64,000 nucleotides of DNA, taken from Physcia stellaris (taxonomy: Eukaryota > Ascomycota > Lecanoromycetes > Caliciales > Physciaceae). Below, one piece after another: positions 1 through 12,785 of this stretch. A program made the translations under genes and the position numbers. The stretch is taken from NCBI GenBank assembly GCA_018902385.1, contig JABSSW010000001.1, forward strand, positions 1,364,001 through 1,428,000. Direction: 5' to 3'. The notes beneath the pieces are model-generated. The model saw nothing but the letters and a program-made list of their open reading frames with translations. It ran no database searches and was not told where the DNA came from. Every line of letters starts with the position of its first letter. The stretch's first letter is position 1.

Positions 1-1659
1 CCCCCCCTCCTCTCTCTAGCTCAACATCACAATCCCATCATCCATACCATATTACCCTCCATCTCAAAGCACCAGCCTCCGCGTCCCGTTCACGTACCAT
101 ATCACACCCACACGACACAGCCCCAAGAACAGAGCATGAAATACCCAACCTACCCCATTCACGCGTACCATCCCCACTTACTTCTTGCAACCGCACCCGC
201 AGATTCGCTGGTCCTGTAATCAGATCATCATACAATTAAGTAGACCGACAAGCGCAGCACCACGAAATAGACACAACAAAAAAAAAAGCCCGCCATGTAG
301 CAGATCCAGGAACGGGATGCCCCTGATAGATCGCGAGACCTGCGCTGAAGTTTCTTCTCTGGGGACTGTACCTTGGATCTCTGTTCGCGAGATTTTGCTG
401 GGTAGGTATGACGTGTATGTATCATCAGCGCCTACCTTATCTTTTCAAGGGTTTTCGAAAAATAGAAGGAAAGTAGAAGAAAGGGGCAAGCAGAAAAGAA
501 AAACAAAGAAAAAGAAAAAATCCGAAACCCCTGAACAGCAGATAGAAAGGGTACTCACATCCTACGAATCAAGCAAACCAAGCAGAAAGCATCGTCCCAT
601 CCACATGTACCTGCCCCTGACGTTTACAAAAGTGGAGAACATGAACTGTTGGAGGCCTTGATAATCTATGGAGAGTCTAACACCGGAGAGGGAGGGTGGG
701 GGGCGTTATATTCAAAGAGGATCGAAGTGCTTTTGAAGTTAATTCGCTGTCAACTGGGTACGAGGGGAAGGAAAGGGGAAGTTGAGAGAGAAGAGTTTTC
801 TCAGGCGCGACGCTGCGTGTGGGAGGTAAGGTAAGGGGGTATTCAAGTAAGGAGCTTTTTGATCCCAAGATCAGGAAACTAGGCGTCGCTGTTCAAAGGA
901 ACGACGCGCATAACCGACGATAACGGGTCAAGGAAGAAACAAGAAAGAAACAAGAAGTGAGGCAAAAGGGGATTAAATAAAGGAACGAGATTGCGGAGAT
1001 TACTTATCCAAACACAGTGGCAACAAGACAACTACGCAGTGCAGCCGTGTCCAGGTAATTAGAGCAGTGGCCAGAAAAAGGTTCGAGCATGCTTTGATGT
1101 CAGACCATCACCCCTCATCTCCTCTCACTGCTCCATGCTCAGGCTAAAGCAGTCGAGGTGGTAAAATCCGTCATTAGATGCAAAATTACAAGAAATAGGA
1201 GCATACAGGTCTTCCAGATATTAGTGTAAAAGTAGCTGGGCATAAGCATATCAGAGACCAAGAAAGGCATCAAGCCTTTCGTGTCGCGTGCCGCTCTCGA
1301 ATTAAAGCAAGCCCATGGTAATCCGTACTGACTTCATGGCCGATCAACTATTACCCCTGTCGGGTTTTATATCCTTGAGTAGAATTTTCCAAAGCGCTAT
1401 TGATGCTGTACGCGTCTAGCTTTTAGGGATCCCGCTAGAACGAGAAACCAGATCAGCCAGGTAGGTGCATTAGATTGTGAAAATGACGGTTTTGGTGTTG
1501 GCAGTAATCTTGTGAACATGATTGTATTTCTGAAGGAAATTGGGTCGCCCCAGGGTTTGTGTAGTGGTCTTTCTAGTCATCATCGTGTCTTCGTCGATCC
1601 GTAAACTCGTGGGAAGTCTGAAATATGCTCCGACTGTCCAGATTGATGTCATGTGTTGA
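1..1659. other. No gene seen; left-edge intergenic DNA
   Basis: Opens with a C7 run and a pyrimidine-rich stretch of the kind found in fungal promoters or leaders. Open frames here, including one of 158 codons at 185-661, are lysine/serine-rich, have no recognisable domain and no convincing splice partners. The right end should contain the 3' UTR of the PIN4-like gene, which is transcribed leftward. A gene beginning beyond the left edge cannot be excluded. Confidence 0.6.
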
Positions 1660-3611
1660 TTACTCCACGATGATTTCCACTCCTGAGGATGATCTCAGTT
1701 CGTCACTACCACGTGATTGATGGCCATTGGGTCGGTTTCGAGAAAAGCCGGGGGCACGCTCTGCTGCCGGTCCGCGAGGCTGCCTTAATGGTAGACTTTG
1801 GTTCCTGTCTTGAGACTGATTATCAAAGTTCACGTTGAACGAGCGATTGCTTCCAATGGGAGCAGTGGCAGGTTGTTGGTTATCCTCCCATGAGAACATA
1901 CCCCTCAATCGACGTGGGCTTCCGCCACTTGCTCCCGGAGCAAACGTAGCGCTCGAAGGTCCACTGCCTCCCAAGGACATCCCACCGAAGCCGTTGACAA
2001 GCGCACTGTCGTCACGATGCTGGCTAATATTTTGACCCGAAGCCGTAGGAGTGAGTGTAGGTGTCATAGATGCTGCACTACCCGGACCGTATTCCTGGAA
2101 CCTAGCAGCATTTGATTGCAATGCCGTTGGGAAGCTTGCAGTGGATGGAACAGGCGACGGAGTGTAAGACCGGAGATCTGCGAAAGACTTGGCTGCACGA
2201 AGAGGATTCCCTTGGGTGCCAAAGCTGGGAGAATCGGGAATGCCCAGAAACCCGGATGACTGCTGGCCGCGCAAAGTGTTGTAAGCACCGTTGCCATTGT
2301 TACGAACCTCGTTGAAATCAATTGTAGCTGCTCGGTTCAGCCCACGTCTCGAGTCGACGGCATGAATCGACGAGCCTTGTGGAATTGGCGGACTAAGGCT
2401 AATGCCTTGAGGAGCACGCGAGACATAGACTTGTCGGTTGTCAGCCTCACCGTGAGATATGTGTGCTAATCCCATGTGATGAGCCAAAGTGTGAATGACA
2501 CGGCGCTGGGCTGGAGTCACTGATGTTGGAAACATCAACGCCTCGCGATTATGATCATCTTTAAAAAGCAAAAGCTCCGAGTAGAAGCCAAGAGTGGACG
2601 GGTCGTTCAAATCTACCTCTGCCAAAGCAACGATTAGCTCAGCGGAAGCCTGAGGCTTGTTTGACTTACCTGGTTTACCATCGCGAGCTGAAAGCGGAGA
2701 AGGAGAATTCGCCTGGACACGCGAAGACATTGACGACATTGACGGTTGACTATGCAGTGCGCTGCCGCCCAACGGTCTATGCTGTTCCTCAAGCTGACCG
2801 CGTCGCTCTCGCTTCTCGCGCTCGATGCGTTCTCTCTCCTGTAGAGGTAGCATCTTCTTGTATTCGACGCGCAACTTGCGGCCTTGGAGTTCGAAATGAT
2901 TGAGACCGTCAATAACCTGAGCCGTTTCGTCGGCCGATGTGAAATTTGCAAAGGCGAGACCTCGGAAGACGCCATTGTCGAAATGATAATTAAAAGCGTA
3001 CGGTAAGGGTAGGCCCATGTGCGTCATGATCTCCACAAGCTGCTCTTTCTTCACAGCGAATGGTATATTCTTGATGACGATCGCAGTAGGAATGAGCTCA
3101 TCGTCGGGGTCCGTTGCATATTGTTCTTGGCGTAGCTGAGATCCTCCAAGGTTTGGAGGGCCACCAAAGCCTGGGAATGCATTGGAGGAAGACAGCTGCT
3201 GCTGATCGAGCCAGCCCTGGGTTCATTGTTAATCAGTATTCTGTTGCGCAACGCTCGCAATGCTCCGAGACTCACCTGTGGGAGGGTACTACGACCTCGA
3301 GCCGAAGTCTTCATTCGCCCAGTGCCAAAGTTGGGAAAGTGGTTGTTTCCTCCAAATGCGCTAGGGTTCCAGGTCTGAGCACCGGGATTTTCGTATCCGT
3401 AGCCATTCGGCATAGGGGGCACCATCCTACCGTTTTCGTAACGCATGCTCTGATCTTCCTGGCCGTACACGTTATTCGGCATGGGACCATACGCATCAAA
3501 TTGGCGTGAAGGCTGCCTGTGAAGAGTTTGCGGTTGATGGCGATGGGCTCCTGGAGAGCGAGAAGAAGCTGGATCGTAATACATCTCGTGATGGAGGTGG
3601 TGATTGTTCAT
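1660..3611 (-). CDS. PIN4-like RNA-binding protein (RRM + R3H)
   Basis: Predicted 630-residue RNA-binding protein of the fungal PIN4/Cip type, a family linked to mRNA fate and cell-cycle or stress responses. Exons are 3276-3611 and 1660-3216; the 59-base intron 3217-3275 has a GTGAGT donor and CCCAG acceptor and joins in phase 0. Residues 1-155 are disordered and rich in Gln, Asn and Pro. The RRM is at about 157-235, with RNP2-like IVIKNIPF and RNP1-like FRGLAFANF. A charged linker with an ERERIEREKRERR helix follows, then an R3H domain at about 325-382 with the defining R-x3-H (RRVIH). The last 250 residues are Ser/Gly/Asn-rich and probably disordered. The upstream 2.2 kb has no gene, so a long leader is possible. 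Domains are clear; assignment to PIN4 is by architecture. Confidence 0.9.
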
Positions 3612-5836
3612 GGTGTTTGGATTTTGCTCGACTTATTTTAAGGATAAGTACTCGTAGATATTGGTCGTGTCCGCTGCGCGTCGAGCAGTGTCTAGGTAGA
3701 TGAATTTGGTTCCAAAGTAAACACGGTTTTGTTGTCGTGGAACTACCCGCCTAAGACATGCGATAATAATGACAGTATGATCTTCGAAGGAATGAAGCGG
3801 GATATGGATGTTTTCTTGGTGGTTTCGCTCTGGCGGCCGTAGATAGAAATAATGTGGGTCGTGATCGTGACAAGCGTGGAACTCGTTGGAAAGTGAACAA
3901 AAAAGGACGACAGCAGCCGGAGGAACAGGCAAAAAAACGGAGAGTCTTCGGGAAAAGTGGTGGCCTCGTTTTTGCGAGAAGGTCCTGAGTGAATCAGCTA
4001 GAGGTCAAGGTCGTAGGAGCTCGGGGCTCCAGGGCACTGTACCCAGAACAAGCAACAAAACACGGGATTCCAGAGTCCAATACCCAAGGGTGGCTATTAA
4101 GATGGATGGACAGCAATGGCGCAGAATAGATGAAGAGGATAAGATGACTGCGACATACGGCCGGACAGGGCGATGGGAACAGGAGAGCAGGAATCGCGGG
4201 ATGATGAAGCTTTACCTCTGCTTTCTTGCCCTGGTGATGGCTCTTGCCGAGTCAGGCCTAAATAACAGGCTAAAGTAGCGTATTTCGGTAAGCAACTTAA
4301 AATTGGGGTTTTGGTTTGACGGTTTGATGAGCTCGGACGGTCAAAGACAGCCATGGCAGGGAATCCGTCAAATTGCCAATATCATCCATCCTACAACGGA
4401 CCACGATACGAGCCCGCTTCGTGCTCAAAGGTCAAGGATGACCGCTGAAAGCATCTCACTCATCCTTCTTTGTTACTGCGACCCTTCATGAGGCAATCAA
4501 TTCTATCCAAACGGAGCATTCATCGCCCTCTGCGCCATTTAATTGGCGCGCTGGCGATCAGCGCTACTCCAGGACGACCCGGATGCACGATAATTGGTCG
4601 CTCATCTAAAGCTTCGAGAAGAAAAAAAGGGGACCGTCGCAATCATGAAGCATCGCGTGGCAACCCTGCCTCCCCTGCTGAGTCGCAAATGCCAACCGGC
4701 GGGAGCAACCATTAGGGGCCGGATGCTGGGAAAGGAGAGCCTGGCACAGGCCTGGTGATTAAAGGGATGATCGTCGCATGCCCCACGACATCGAATACAT
4801 TAAGATTTGAGGCTCTCCTAATCTTGCTCTCCAAACCACCGTCGGCTTGATCAGGTTTCGAGAAGGTGGATATCCCACCGTTTGTCACCGTATGAGAGCT
4901 AAGGCTAGGAGACCGAGTCTCACCTATTCGGGCGAGGTGCAGCAAAACTCTCCGCATTGGCTTGCTGCAAGCCCCTCCCCAGTCTTCCTGTCATGTGTGC
5001 CGTTTTTGCGACCGGATGGTCGTGAGAGGCCCTTCTCGCCAGGAGAATGTCATCATGAAGCATCCCGCTTGAACCTGTGTATGCACTCTTCCACTGAAGA
5101 TGCTTTATCGCGAAAGGGTGCGCAACAAAGCTTACAGGCAAAGCCCGCCAGCGAGAGGCCTTGATTCGGTATGACTGCCCCTAAAGCTAGCCACTGATGA
5201 CTGAAGGATGCTCGTTGCTTTCCCATCTAGTAATGGGCGTGCGACGTCAAAGTTTCTCGAGTCAGTGAGTGGCTGGACACGTCCGAATCCTCAACGCCAA
5301 ATGGTCCCGATGCAGAGGTTCGCGCACGGCTTGACCCAGGAAACTGGGTCATTTTTAGTCATGTGACTTGGGAGGCTCAACACTGCTGCAACAGCCTGCA
5401 AGAGCAATCTATTTTTCTGCCAGAGGCGCCCCGGACAAAAAGGAATGCCACAAATAGATTGTTCTTGCTGAGACCAAGCTTCCCCATTGCCCAGCTGTAG
5501 CTAGCTGACTATATGCATCTGAGGGGAATTTGCGGAATGGTCGTTTTTTCAACTCCCCCTACCGTTGGTCCATTACAATTCGGTACCTTACTCTTAGGTT
5601 AATATGCAGCCTGGTCCCCTAATGACCTTTCGAATGCGTCAGATAAGACGAGATGATGGATCCTTTGATGTCGGACCCTTCTCCGACCATGCTGCCCCCA
5701 AGCATTTCCGTGATACCTTATAACTACTATACAGAATGTAAAGGCAAACCCACAATAGACTCCAAATGGATATCTGGAATCATCCAATCACCGTTGCGCC
5801 ATGCATCCATGCATCTAGCTACTTAGTCCCTTTATA
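3612..5836. other. Intergenic: PIN4-like promoter/leader and MINDY 3' region
   Basis: 2.2 kb with no supported gene. A 99-codon frame (3633-3932, minus strand) ends 21 bases before the PIN4-like ATG. It has no domain and would be an upstream ORF only if the transcript starts that far out. The remainder is of mixed composition, without terminal repeats or RNA genes that I can see. Confidence 0.6.
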
Positions 5837-8726
5837 TTACATGAGGATGCAGTCGGGACGCCGATCTGCTTCGTCCCCTACCTTCGCCCCATTATTGCGA
5901 CGGTTTACCCCCGAAGCACCTTCAACTCCACTCGGTCCTCTTCCACTCCCTGGGTTCCTGCTCGCGTTATTCCTGATCCTGCTGCCATCGATAGAGGGAG
6001 AGCCCGAAAATGGCGAGTTGGCAGGGCTTGGTGAATTCCCCAGCCTCGCGGCATTCTGTGAATAGGCACTAGAGTGTCTGTGCGGTCCGGCATTGGGCCG
6101 CGCTGAAATGGTAGGGCTATTAGAAGCAGCATATGGATGAGCTGGATGGTTGGGTGGGGGATGGTATGCGGGCCCTTTCGCGGCTTGCTCATAAGTTGGA
6201 GGGGGTGCCTCGTCGCCATCTTGGGGTGGCACAACGGGTCTGGTCTCGGTTGAGCTCGCTCCACTGCCACGCGCATTTCGTGACCCACCGCGGACTCCTG
6301 CCCCACCTAAACGTCCACTCGTATTGCCCCTGGGAGGGATTGAGGGTCTGATCTCGGGGCCACGCTTAGCTCCATGCCCTCTGGATCCAGGCTGGGAGCT
6401 AAGAAACGCGTGCGATAATTCATCCTCACGTCGCCGTGCCGCCGTCTCTTGACGTTCACGCTCTTCCTCTTCCTCCTGAAGCTGTAAGGCAAGAGCGAGA
6501 TCGTGATCTTCTTGCTCTGCTTTTGGTGACGTAGGGTTTTGTGTCGGACATCCAAGATGAAGCGACGAAATGTTTGGTGGACTGTTTGTAAAACCTGCAT
6601 ATGTGTGATTATGCGATGTGCTGTCGGTATGAGATCTTCCCACAGTCGTCCAACCATCATTGTCATCCGCCGCGCTCATGTTCGGATGAGGATTGTTATT
6701 CCCTACAGGGCGGAAGTCGCCTGCAAAGAACCCACAGCCTTCGCCACTGATATCAACTAGGCTCTCCCAGACGACCTCGTCGTGCCCTGCATAGCCCATG
6801 TCAGTGACGAGAGTGAACAGCTGACCCGAACGAGGATTTCGGTAAAGCGTGCTGAAATGGTCATTACGAAACAATATCGCAATCGAGCCAGGCTTTCGCG
6901 ACTCCGTTATTTGTTTGAGTCCGAAGTCGGTAAGTTGTGTAGCCGATGATGAGAGGAAATACTTGACACTGGCGATATCTTGAAGCAAACTCTGCTCGTC
7001 CTGGTCAAGGCCTCGCCGTGAGAGCTTGTTCTCCAGTTCTTCTTCAGCAAACATAAGGTTTTGAGCATCCTCGTAAGTCTTTGCGGAGCGTCTGAGTGCA
7101 GCGCATGCTGGATGTGTCGTGGATGGAAGCCAACCATGTGTAAGTGGAACCGCGAAAGTGCTGTACAGCTTCATCTCGCGTGTATCCTCAAAGCTACCAG
7201 CGTTTCCGAATTCGGCCAAGCTTCCAGTCTCTGCTGGAATAGGTGCATCTAATAGATGGAGTGTCTCTGACTCCTTGGGGAGAAAACTTGGATTGACATT
7301 CATACCTGTATGGAGATTGATTAGAAATGCATAGAGCTCGCTAACGTCAGGAAGATTCTGTGCGGCATCGCCTCTCCGTCCAGACATGAGCTCGTCAATT
7401 ACAGCATCAAGCAATAAGCCAAGACTGACTTGTTCCCGACGTTCAAGAGTATCCAGCAGAGCTGTATCAAGACCTGCTGGAGTCGAGAGCACAAGTGCAT
7501 TGACTAAAGCCAACAATGGGCATGGTCCGTTGGCATTTTGGACCATGATTGGGCTTCTCCGAGGGTTTATGCTCGATGAAGCATCAAACCAATTGACAAG
7601 TCGTATCTGGTATGTCTCACTTCTTTGTTTCCGGCGCCTGTCTAGCTCAACCTGTGCTCGTGAACTTGGATCGTCGCGATTGATCTCAGTATCTATTTGG
7701 GGTCGTGGGGGTCTTGGCGGAGGTGCTTCCTGTTGTGATGAGGAGTCAGCATTCTGTTCCGTTCTTGGGTAAGATTTCAACAACCTACCTCAAATGGCTC
7801 CGTCCTTCGAGGTGGCAAGGTGGGGGCAACTTCAGCTTGATCACGGGCCGGTAGTGGAGGCAAATCTTTCTCATATTCTAAAGTAGGGAGCGTTGGTAGA
7901 TGCTGATTTCCATCGGTATGATGCTTTTCTCGAAGTGGATGCGACTCGAGTACCTTAGTGACAGGTTCGTGACTATCCGCATTGTAAGAATGGTTCGGAT
8001 TTATCTGTAGATCCGGGGTGCGAGAGGTCGAAAGGTCATTCCACGGATCTTCAAATGGAACCTCCTTCGGATCTTCTGTAGCTGAAGTGATTTCTACTCC
8101 AGCCTGTGAACTGTTGGCTTGTGGTAATGCAGCACTATTTTATCCAGGGGTCAGTGAATCCATTCTCAGGTGGACGTCGGAAGTAAAGAGTATAGGCGAA
8201 AAGCCAGAAAAGGCAAGGAGACCAACCCGTTTGCCCATACAGTTGCGCTACTTTCCCCGCTGGCAGATTGCGTCGAAGTGGACATGGGAGTGCTCATATG
8301 ATTGAGGAAGGGATTGTTCGAGGCGAGCCTTGACAGACTTGGAGGCTGTCCCGGTACATCATCGAACGCCGGACCTGGTGACCTTAATATTTTCGATTCT
8401 TCGCTATCAAGTGATGATCTGGGTGTCATGTCGGCTGGTCTTATCTGAAGCGAAGTTGGGAGTGTGCCTGTTTCTCCATAATTCTTTGCGATCGCACCAC
8501 CACCTACCCTCAATGAAGATGGTATCTGGCTTTCATCCTCCTCAATCGCGTACTCCGTCTGCATTTCCGTTCTCCCTGTACTCTCACTCTGCCAAGGGTT
8601 GATTTCGCTGTTGGCTGTCGTGGCGTCATTATTTTGGGATTGTTGTTTGACGGGCGGAGATGGTGATGTTGGACAGGGTAGGCCCCGAGCTTGAAGTCGG
8701 TCGTGATTAAGCTTGCGTAATGTCAT
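5837..8726 (-). CDS. MINDY-family deubiquitinase with CAAX tail
   Basis: Predicted 912-residue Lys48-chain-selective deubiquitinase of the MINDY (formerly DUF544/FAM63) family, related to yeast MIY1. Exons are 8227-8726, 7789-8134 and 5837-7729. Intron 1 (8135-8226) uses an unusual GTTGGT donor and has a CACTGAC branch site; intron 2 (7730-7788) is canonical, 59 bases. The start at 8726 is set by an in-frame stop nine bases upstream. The catalytic core starts near residue 325. The nucleophile is the Cys in NANGPCPLLA (about 352), preceded by the oxyanion Gln, and the catalytic His is in NDHFSTLY (about 573). A ubiquitin-interacting-type helix, DHDLALALQLQEEEEE, follows the core. The protein ends in CILM, a farnesylation-type CAAX box, as predicted for the yeast relatives. 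N- and C-terminal regions are Pro/Ser-rich and disordered. Confidence 0.93.
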
Positions 8727-11129
8727 GTTGCGCTCTTAGAACCTGTAATTTCCAAGATCTATTTTCGAGCTCACAGATGCCTGCGACGAGTCCTCGAGCG
8801 TTGAACCAGATGTCAAGCTGTGTGAGAGTTGTTGAGGCTAAAAGGTCGGCAAAGCTGGTTTCATTCACGACTCGAGGGACACTCATAGCCAATTCATTCA
8901 AGTGCTTATGACACAAGCCAGACTTGGAGGACGCTGTGGTATAGTAAAATGTATGATAATGCCACAAGAGGCAGACGTAAGCCTGCGAGTTGCAATCGAT
9001 AAGGAAGTGAGGGAAGACCTTACGTAGTTTGACGCTAATGGAAACGGAACGCAGAGCCTCAACTAGATCTTCCTCCACATCCGTGTCCTCCCCGCATTAC
9101 TGCTGATGATATCGCGGTAGCATGGAGGGCGGCTTGAATTAAGGCTGTTGAACGGAGTCAGTAAGTGTGATCTATCTATTGGTCATGTACGATAACTGAT
9201 CACAACGTCAAAACGCAGATGCAGCTCGTCATTGTCACAGCGTCCTTTCTTTGCAGTTGAAAGCAAGTCATCCATCGTCTATGCTGTAACCTATATCCAG
9301 CTATTGAGATTGAGAATTCTTGGGCTAAATACACTGACCACAATTTATCGGGCACTTCTCACTGTAGAGCTGGCGAAGGTCATGAGCTTATGCGATCTTA
9401 TCCCGGTGGTACGTTTTGGTCAATCAATGTACCTCCAAGAGATAAGGTAACTCTTCGCTGATGACATAATGTGTCAGCTATGCAGCTACCAAGGCTGAGG
9501 CGATACGCCCAACCGTTTCGATGCATCGTCAGCCCAACGAAGTCTAGTAGTTTTTACGGGCGAATTCCCACCCGATCGCAGTCGCCGCTTGCCGGCGGAG
9601 AAGACCACCTCGAAGTCGAGGGCTTCTGAACTTTAATACTACTGGAGAGACTCAGAATTCCTCCTGTCAAAGTGTCACATCTGAGGTTGGGTTATCTCCT
9701 TTACTTCCACATCATATTTGCAACTGTCATCTCTACCCCGTAATTTCCATTCTGCTATTTGCGAACAAATATACAATACTCCGCTAAGCCACCATATGTG
9801 TTTTTTAAAACCGTTTCCGACGCTTGCAAGTTGTGAGTCTATCATCTAGGTGCAGATATGGTTAAGATCAAGTTCCCCCATCAATTAGCTATACGGGTCT
9901 AGAATACGGGTATCCTACAGACATTAGGGATTGGATCATGCAGCTCTTAATATCTTCTGACCAGACGGATGGTTGAGAGGTAGACCATCAATTTAATGTA
10001 AATCAGTATCACCTTTCCTATCCCTTTATCTTTACCCTCAATACTAGATCTTGTCAGACCAGGTGTAATTTCGTAAATTCCAGGGTGTCGGAATGTTGGC
10101 AGGAGGCGAACAGCTTGATTAGGATGTTGTGGGCATGGTTATTCCGATATGTTGTTGTTCTCATCGGAAGCATGCTCTTGGCAATTTCTTGGCTCTCCGT
10201 CTTACCTTCCTGGAATGGACCCCTCCGCGCTGATATGCTCTGGATTATGATATTACACTGGCAGTCAATCATGTCGGCGGAGAGCTGCATTACGCACATC
10301 GGAGCGATCCAAGTGACAGTCTGCAGTAGCCAACCTTTTTCGCTTGCGTGCACCAGACCGTTATCTACACTCCTGTATTAGAGCCATCGCTTGAGTCCCG
10401 ACTTCCTGTTTCAGGCATCTCTGTGGATGTCTTACATTGCGGACTAGAATACGGGATGGCGACGAACTCCTGGTCCGAAGCGCCTCTCAGTATTTCAAAG
10501 ACAACGATTTATCTTGAAATTCATAGGATACATTCGGACAATAAGCGAAGCTTCAGACATTTCGAACCTTGAAATACCGTGGAAAAGAGCACCTTGAGAT
10601 CCGAATCTGTAACAACTGAGACTTGGACTCCGTGATAGTCCCATAACATGATATGTCGCGGTTTTTATAAGTTGCAAGAAATACCATGAGAATCGAGTCT
10701 TAATGCGGCTTGTGCAGACCACATATCAAGTACCTACAAAATAAATTACAAGTCGTGGATTTCTAGGTAAGAGAAGGTACAAATTCTTATACCTGTGCTC
10801 TGGCCGAGATGGGCAAGCCGATTGACGGCTGGACGGAGCAAGATAGCACTACTCCGCTCCAAGTCATGAATAGGGAGGATCTCATCGGCTCCGCGCGGAG
10901 TATTGAAGCAAGCCCATTAATATTCCAGCGTGTTCCACCTACTTTTACAAGTCAAGCTTGTTCCTCGGGCTGTCAAGGTGAAGCGTCCACTACATGATTC
11001 GATGTGCTGCTATCGAGAGACGCTTGGCACCTGCCCTTTCCGCTTGGACTCCTAGGCCTGCAGACCTACTTCGTGATAGGACATTTTGACCTTGAACCGT
11101 AGTATACGACAATCCGCGGCCTGCTAGGG
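8727..11129. other. 2.4-kb segment without a supported gene
   Basis: No frame here shows a domain or a consistent exon chain. A 123-codon frame on the minus strand (8707-9078) overlaps the MINDY start by 20 bases. It has a leucine-rich, vaguely protein-like composition, but I recognise nothing in it. It could be an upstream ORF, a decayed gene or chance. AT-rich patches around 9,700-10,050 suggest unconstrained sequence. Confidence 0.5.
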
Positions 11130-11138
11130 TATATATAT
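11130..11138 (+). promoter_or_regulatory. TATA box of the carboxypeptidase gene
   Basis: An uninterrupted TATATATA lies about 55-60 bases before the chosen ATG at 11191. This is close enough to predict a very short leader. Strong TATA boxes are typical of regulated genes such as secreted proteases, unlike the housekeeping genes elsewhere in the window. Confidence 0.55.
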
Positions 11139-11190
11139 AGTGCTTCTCGATGCCTTCTTTTCCATGGTAAACAACTTGGTCAGACACTTC

Positions 11191-12785
11191 ATGATGCATT
11201 CATTTCTTCTCGCGCCACTCCTCTTCGGTCTCGTTGCTGCTATAGTGGTAGATCGAAAGGCCAACTATGATGGATATCAAGTTGTTCGGCTCGAGGTCGG
11301 GAACCATCTTTCTCAGGTGACAAACCTCATAAAAGACCTTTCTTTGTCGACATGGAATGGCGGCCCAAAACCGGACTCTACAGTCGACGTGGTCGTTCCT
11401 GCAGCCGTCGTCGATACATTTGAAGCTAGTACTGCTGGTAAGTTTATTCAAAGTCTCTTCCAATGATCCATAAGTTGCGTCACCATCAACGAAAAGTTGT
11501 TAGGCTAGAAAACAAGAACTTACGTACACTGACTTTTAACTCTTCCAAGATCTCAATCCTCAGATCATGCACTCAGATCTTGGTGCTTCAATCGCAAGGG
11601 AAATGGACTACCCTGTCTATGATCGTCAGTAAAGAAAGTAATGTGTGGCCGCATTCAGTCGCACTGATATTGGGATGCTCCCGTAGTTGGCAGCGCTAAT
11701 GCGACCTGGTTCAATGCCTATCATCCTTATGCCGACCATGTGCAATTCTTGAACGACCTCCGCTCTTCCTATCCAGCAAACTCGGAAATCGTCACGTCAG
11801 GAACTTCATTACAAGGTCGACCAATTACGGGTATTCATCTTTTTGGTAGTGGAGGAAAGGGCACCAAGCCTGCGATTGTCTTTCACGGCACCGTTCATGC
11901 CAGAGAGTGGATTACCACGATGGTTGAAGCTTTCATCGTACGAGTGAGAATGGACTGACGTTTGTTACAGGTTGTGGAGTACTTTGCATACAATTTGCTC
12001 AGCAATTATGCCTCGAATGCGGAGATTCGTGGCTTTGTCAACAAATATGACTTCTATATATTTCCTGTGGTCAATCCAGACGGTACTGACCCTTGTTTTC
12101 GATCTGTGGGAAACGATTGACTTTGAAGCAGGCTTCACATACACTCAAAGTACCGATCGGCTTTGGCGCAAAAACAGGCAGACAAGCTCTGGAAGTTCCT
12201 GTCTCGGCACGGACATCAATCGCAACTGGAACTATCAATGGAGTACACCCGGCGGCTCATCCACGGACCCATGCGCACAGGATTACCGAGGGAGTGGGCC
12301 GTCATCTGCTCCAGAGAACGTGGGCCTGACGGCATTCGTCAACAAGTTGGCTCAATCCGCGACGGGGCTCCAGCTTTACATTGACTATCACTCGTATTCG
12401 CAGCTCTTTATGACACGTAAGCTCCACCCATGTGGAGGGCAGGTGGAATCAAAGCTAACAATATAATTCATTAGCGTATGGCTACTCTTGCACAGTCGTC
12501 TCATCCAACAATGCCGAGTATCAGTCCCTGGCCCAGGGAGTGGTGGCAGCAATCCAAGGCGTCTACGGAACCGTCTTCAAGGCAGGGCCCATCTGCCCGA
12601 CGATCTACCAAGTATCCGGAAGCAGCGTCGACTACGTGACCGACGTTAGCAAGGCCAAGTACACTTTCACTTCGGAATTGAGGGACACGGGGAATTATGG
12701 CTTCGTATTGCCGGCGAATCAGATATTGCCTAGTGCGGTGGAGGCGTATGCTGGGCTGAGATATCTGTTGTTGAATTTGAAGTGA
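11191..12785 (+). CDS. Secreted zinc carboxypeptidase, peptidase family M14A
   Basis: Predicted 421-residue preproenzyme that would remove C-terminal residues from peptides outside the cell. Exons are 11191-11437, 11550-11624, 11687-11922, 11971-12082, 12132-12416 and 12475-12785; all phases agree. The start at 11191 puts a signal peptide first ([17 protein letters not shown]); an in-frame ATG at 11140 would mask it. A propeptide of about 100 residues follows. Zinc ligands are the HxxE in HGTVHAREW and the His in YIDYHSYSQ; the catalytic Glu is in FTSELRDTG, and the substrate-binding Asn-Arg is in DINRNW. Intron 3 (11923-11970, 48 bases) has a weak GTTGAA donor, chosen because it gives [19 protein letters not shown] as in relatives. 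A GTACGA donor 15 bases later would insert five residues. The capping Tyr of bovine CPA (Tyr248) is not obvious in the [11 protein letters not shown] loop. Confidence 0.93.

Noticed and set aside
185-661. 158-codon open frame on the plus strand near the left edge
   Set aside because: Low-complexity Lys/Ser content, no domain, no splice partners; looks like chance in unconstrained DNA.
8707-9078. 123-codon frame upstream of MINDY
   Set aside because: Leucine-rich and protein-like at a glance, but no domain, and it overlaps the MINDY start in another frame. Not enough to call a gene.
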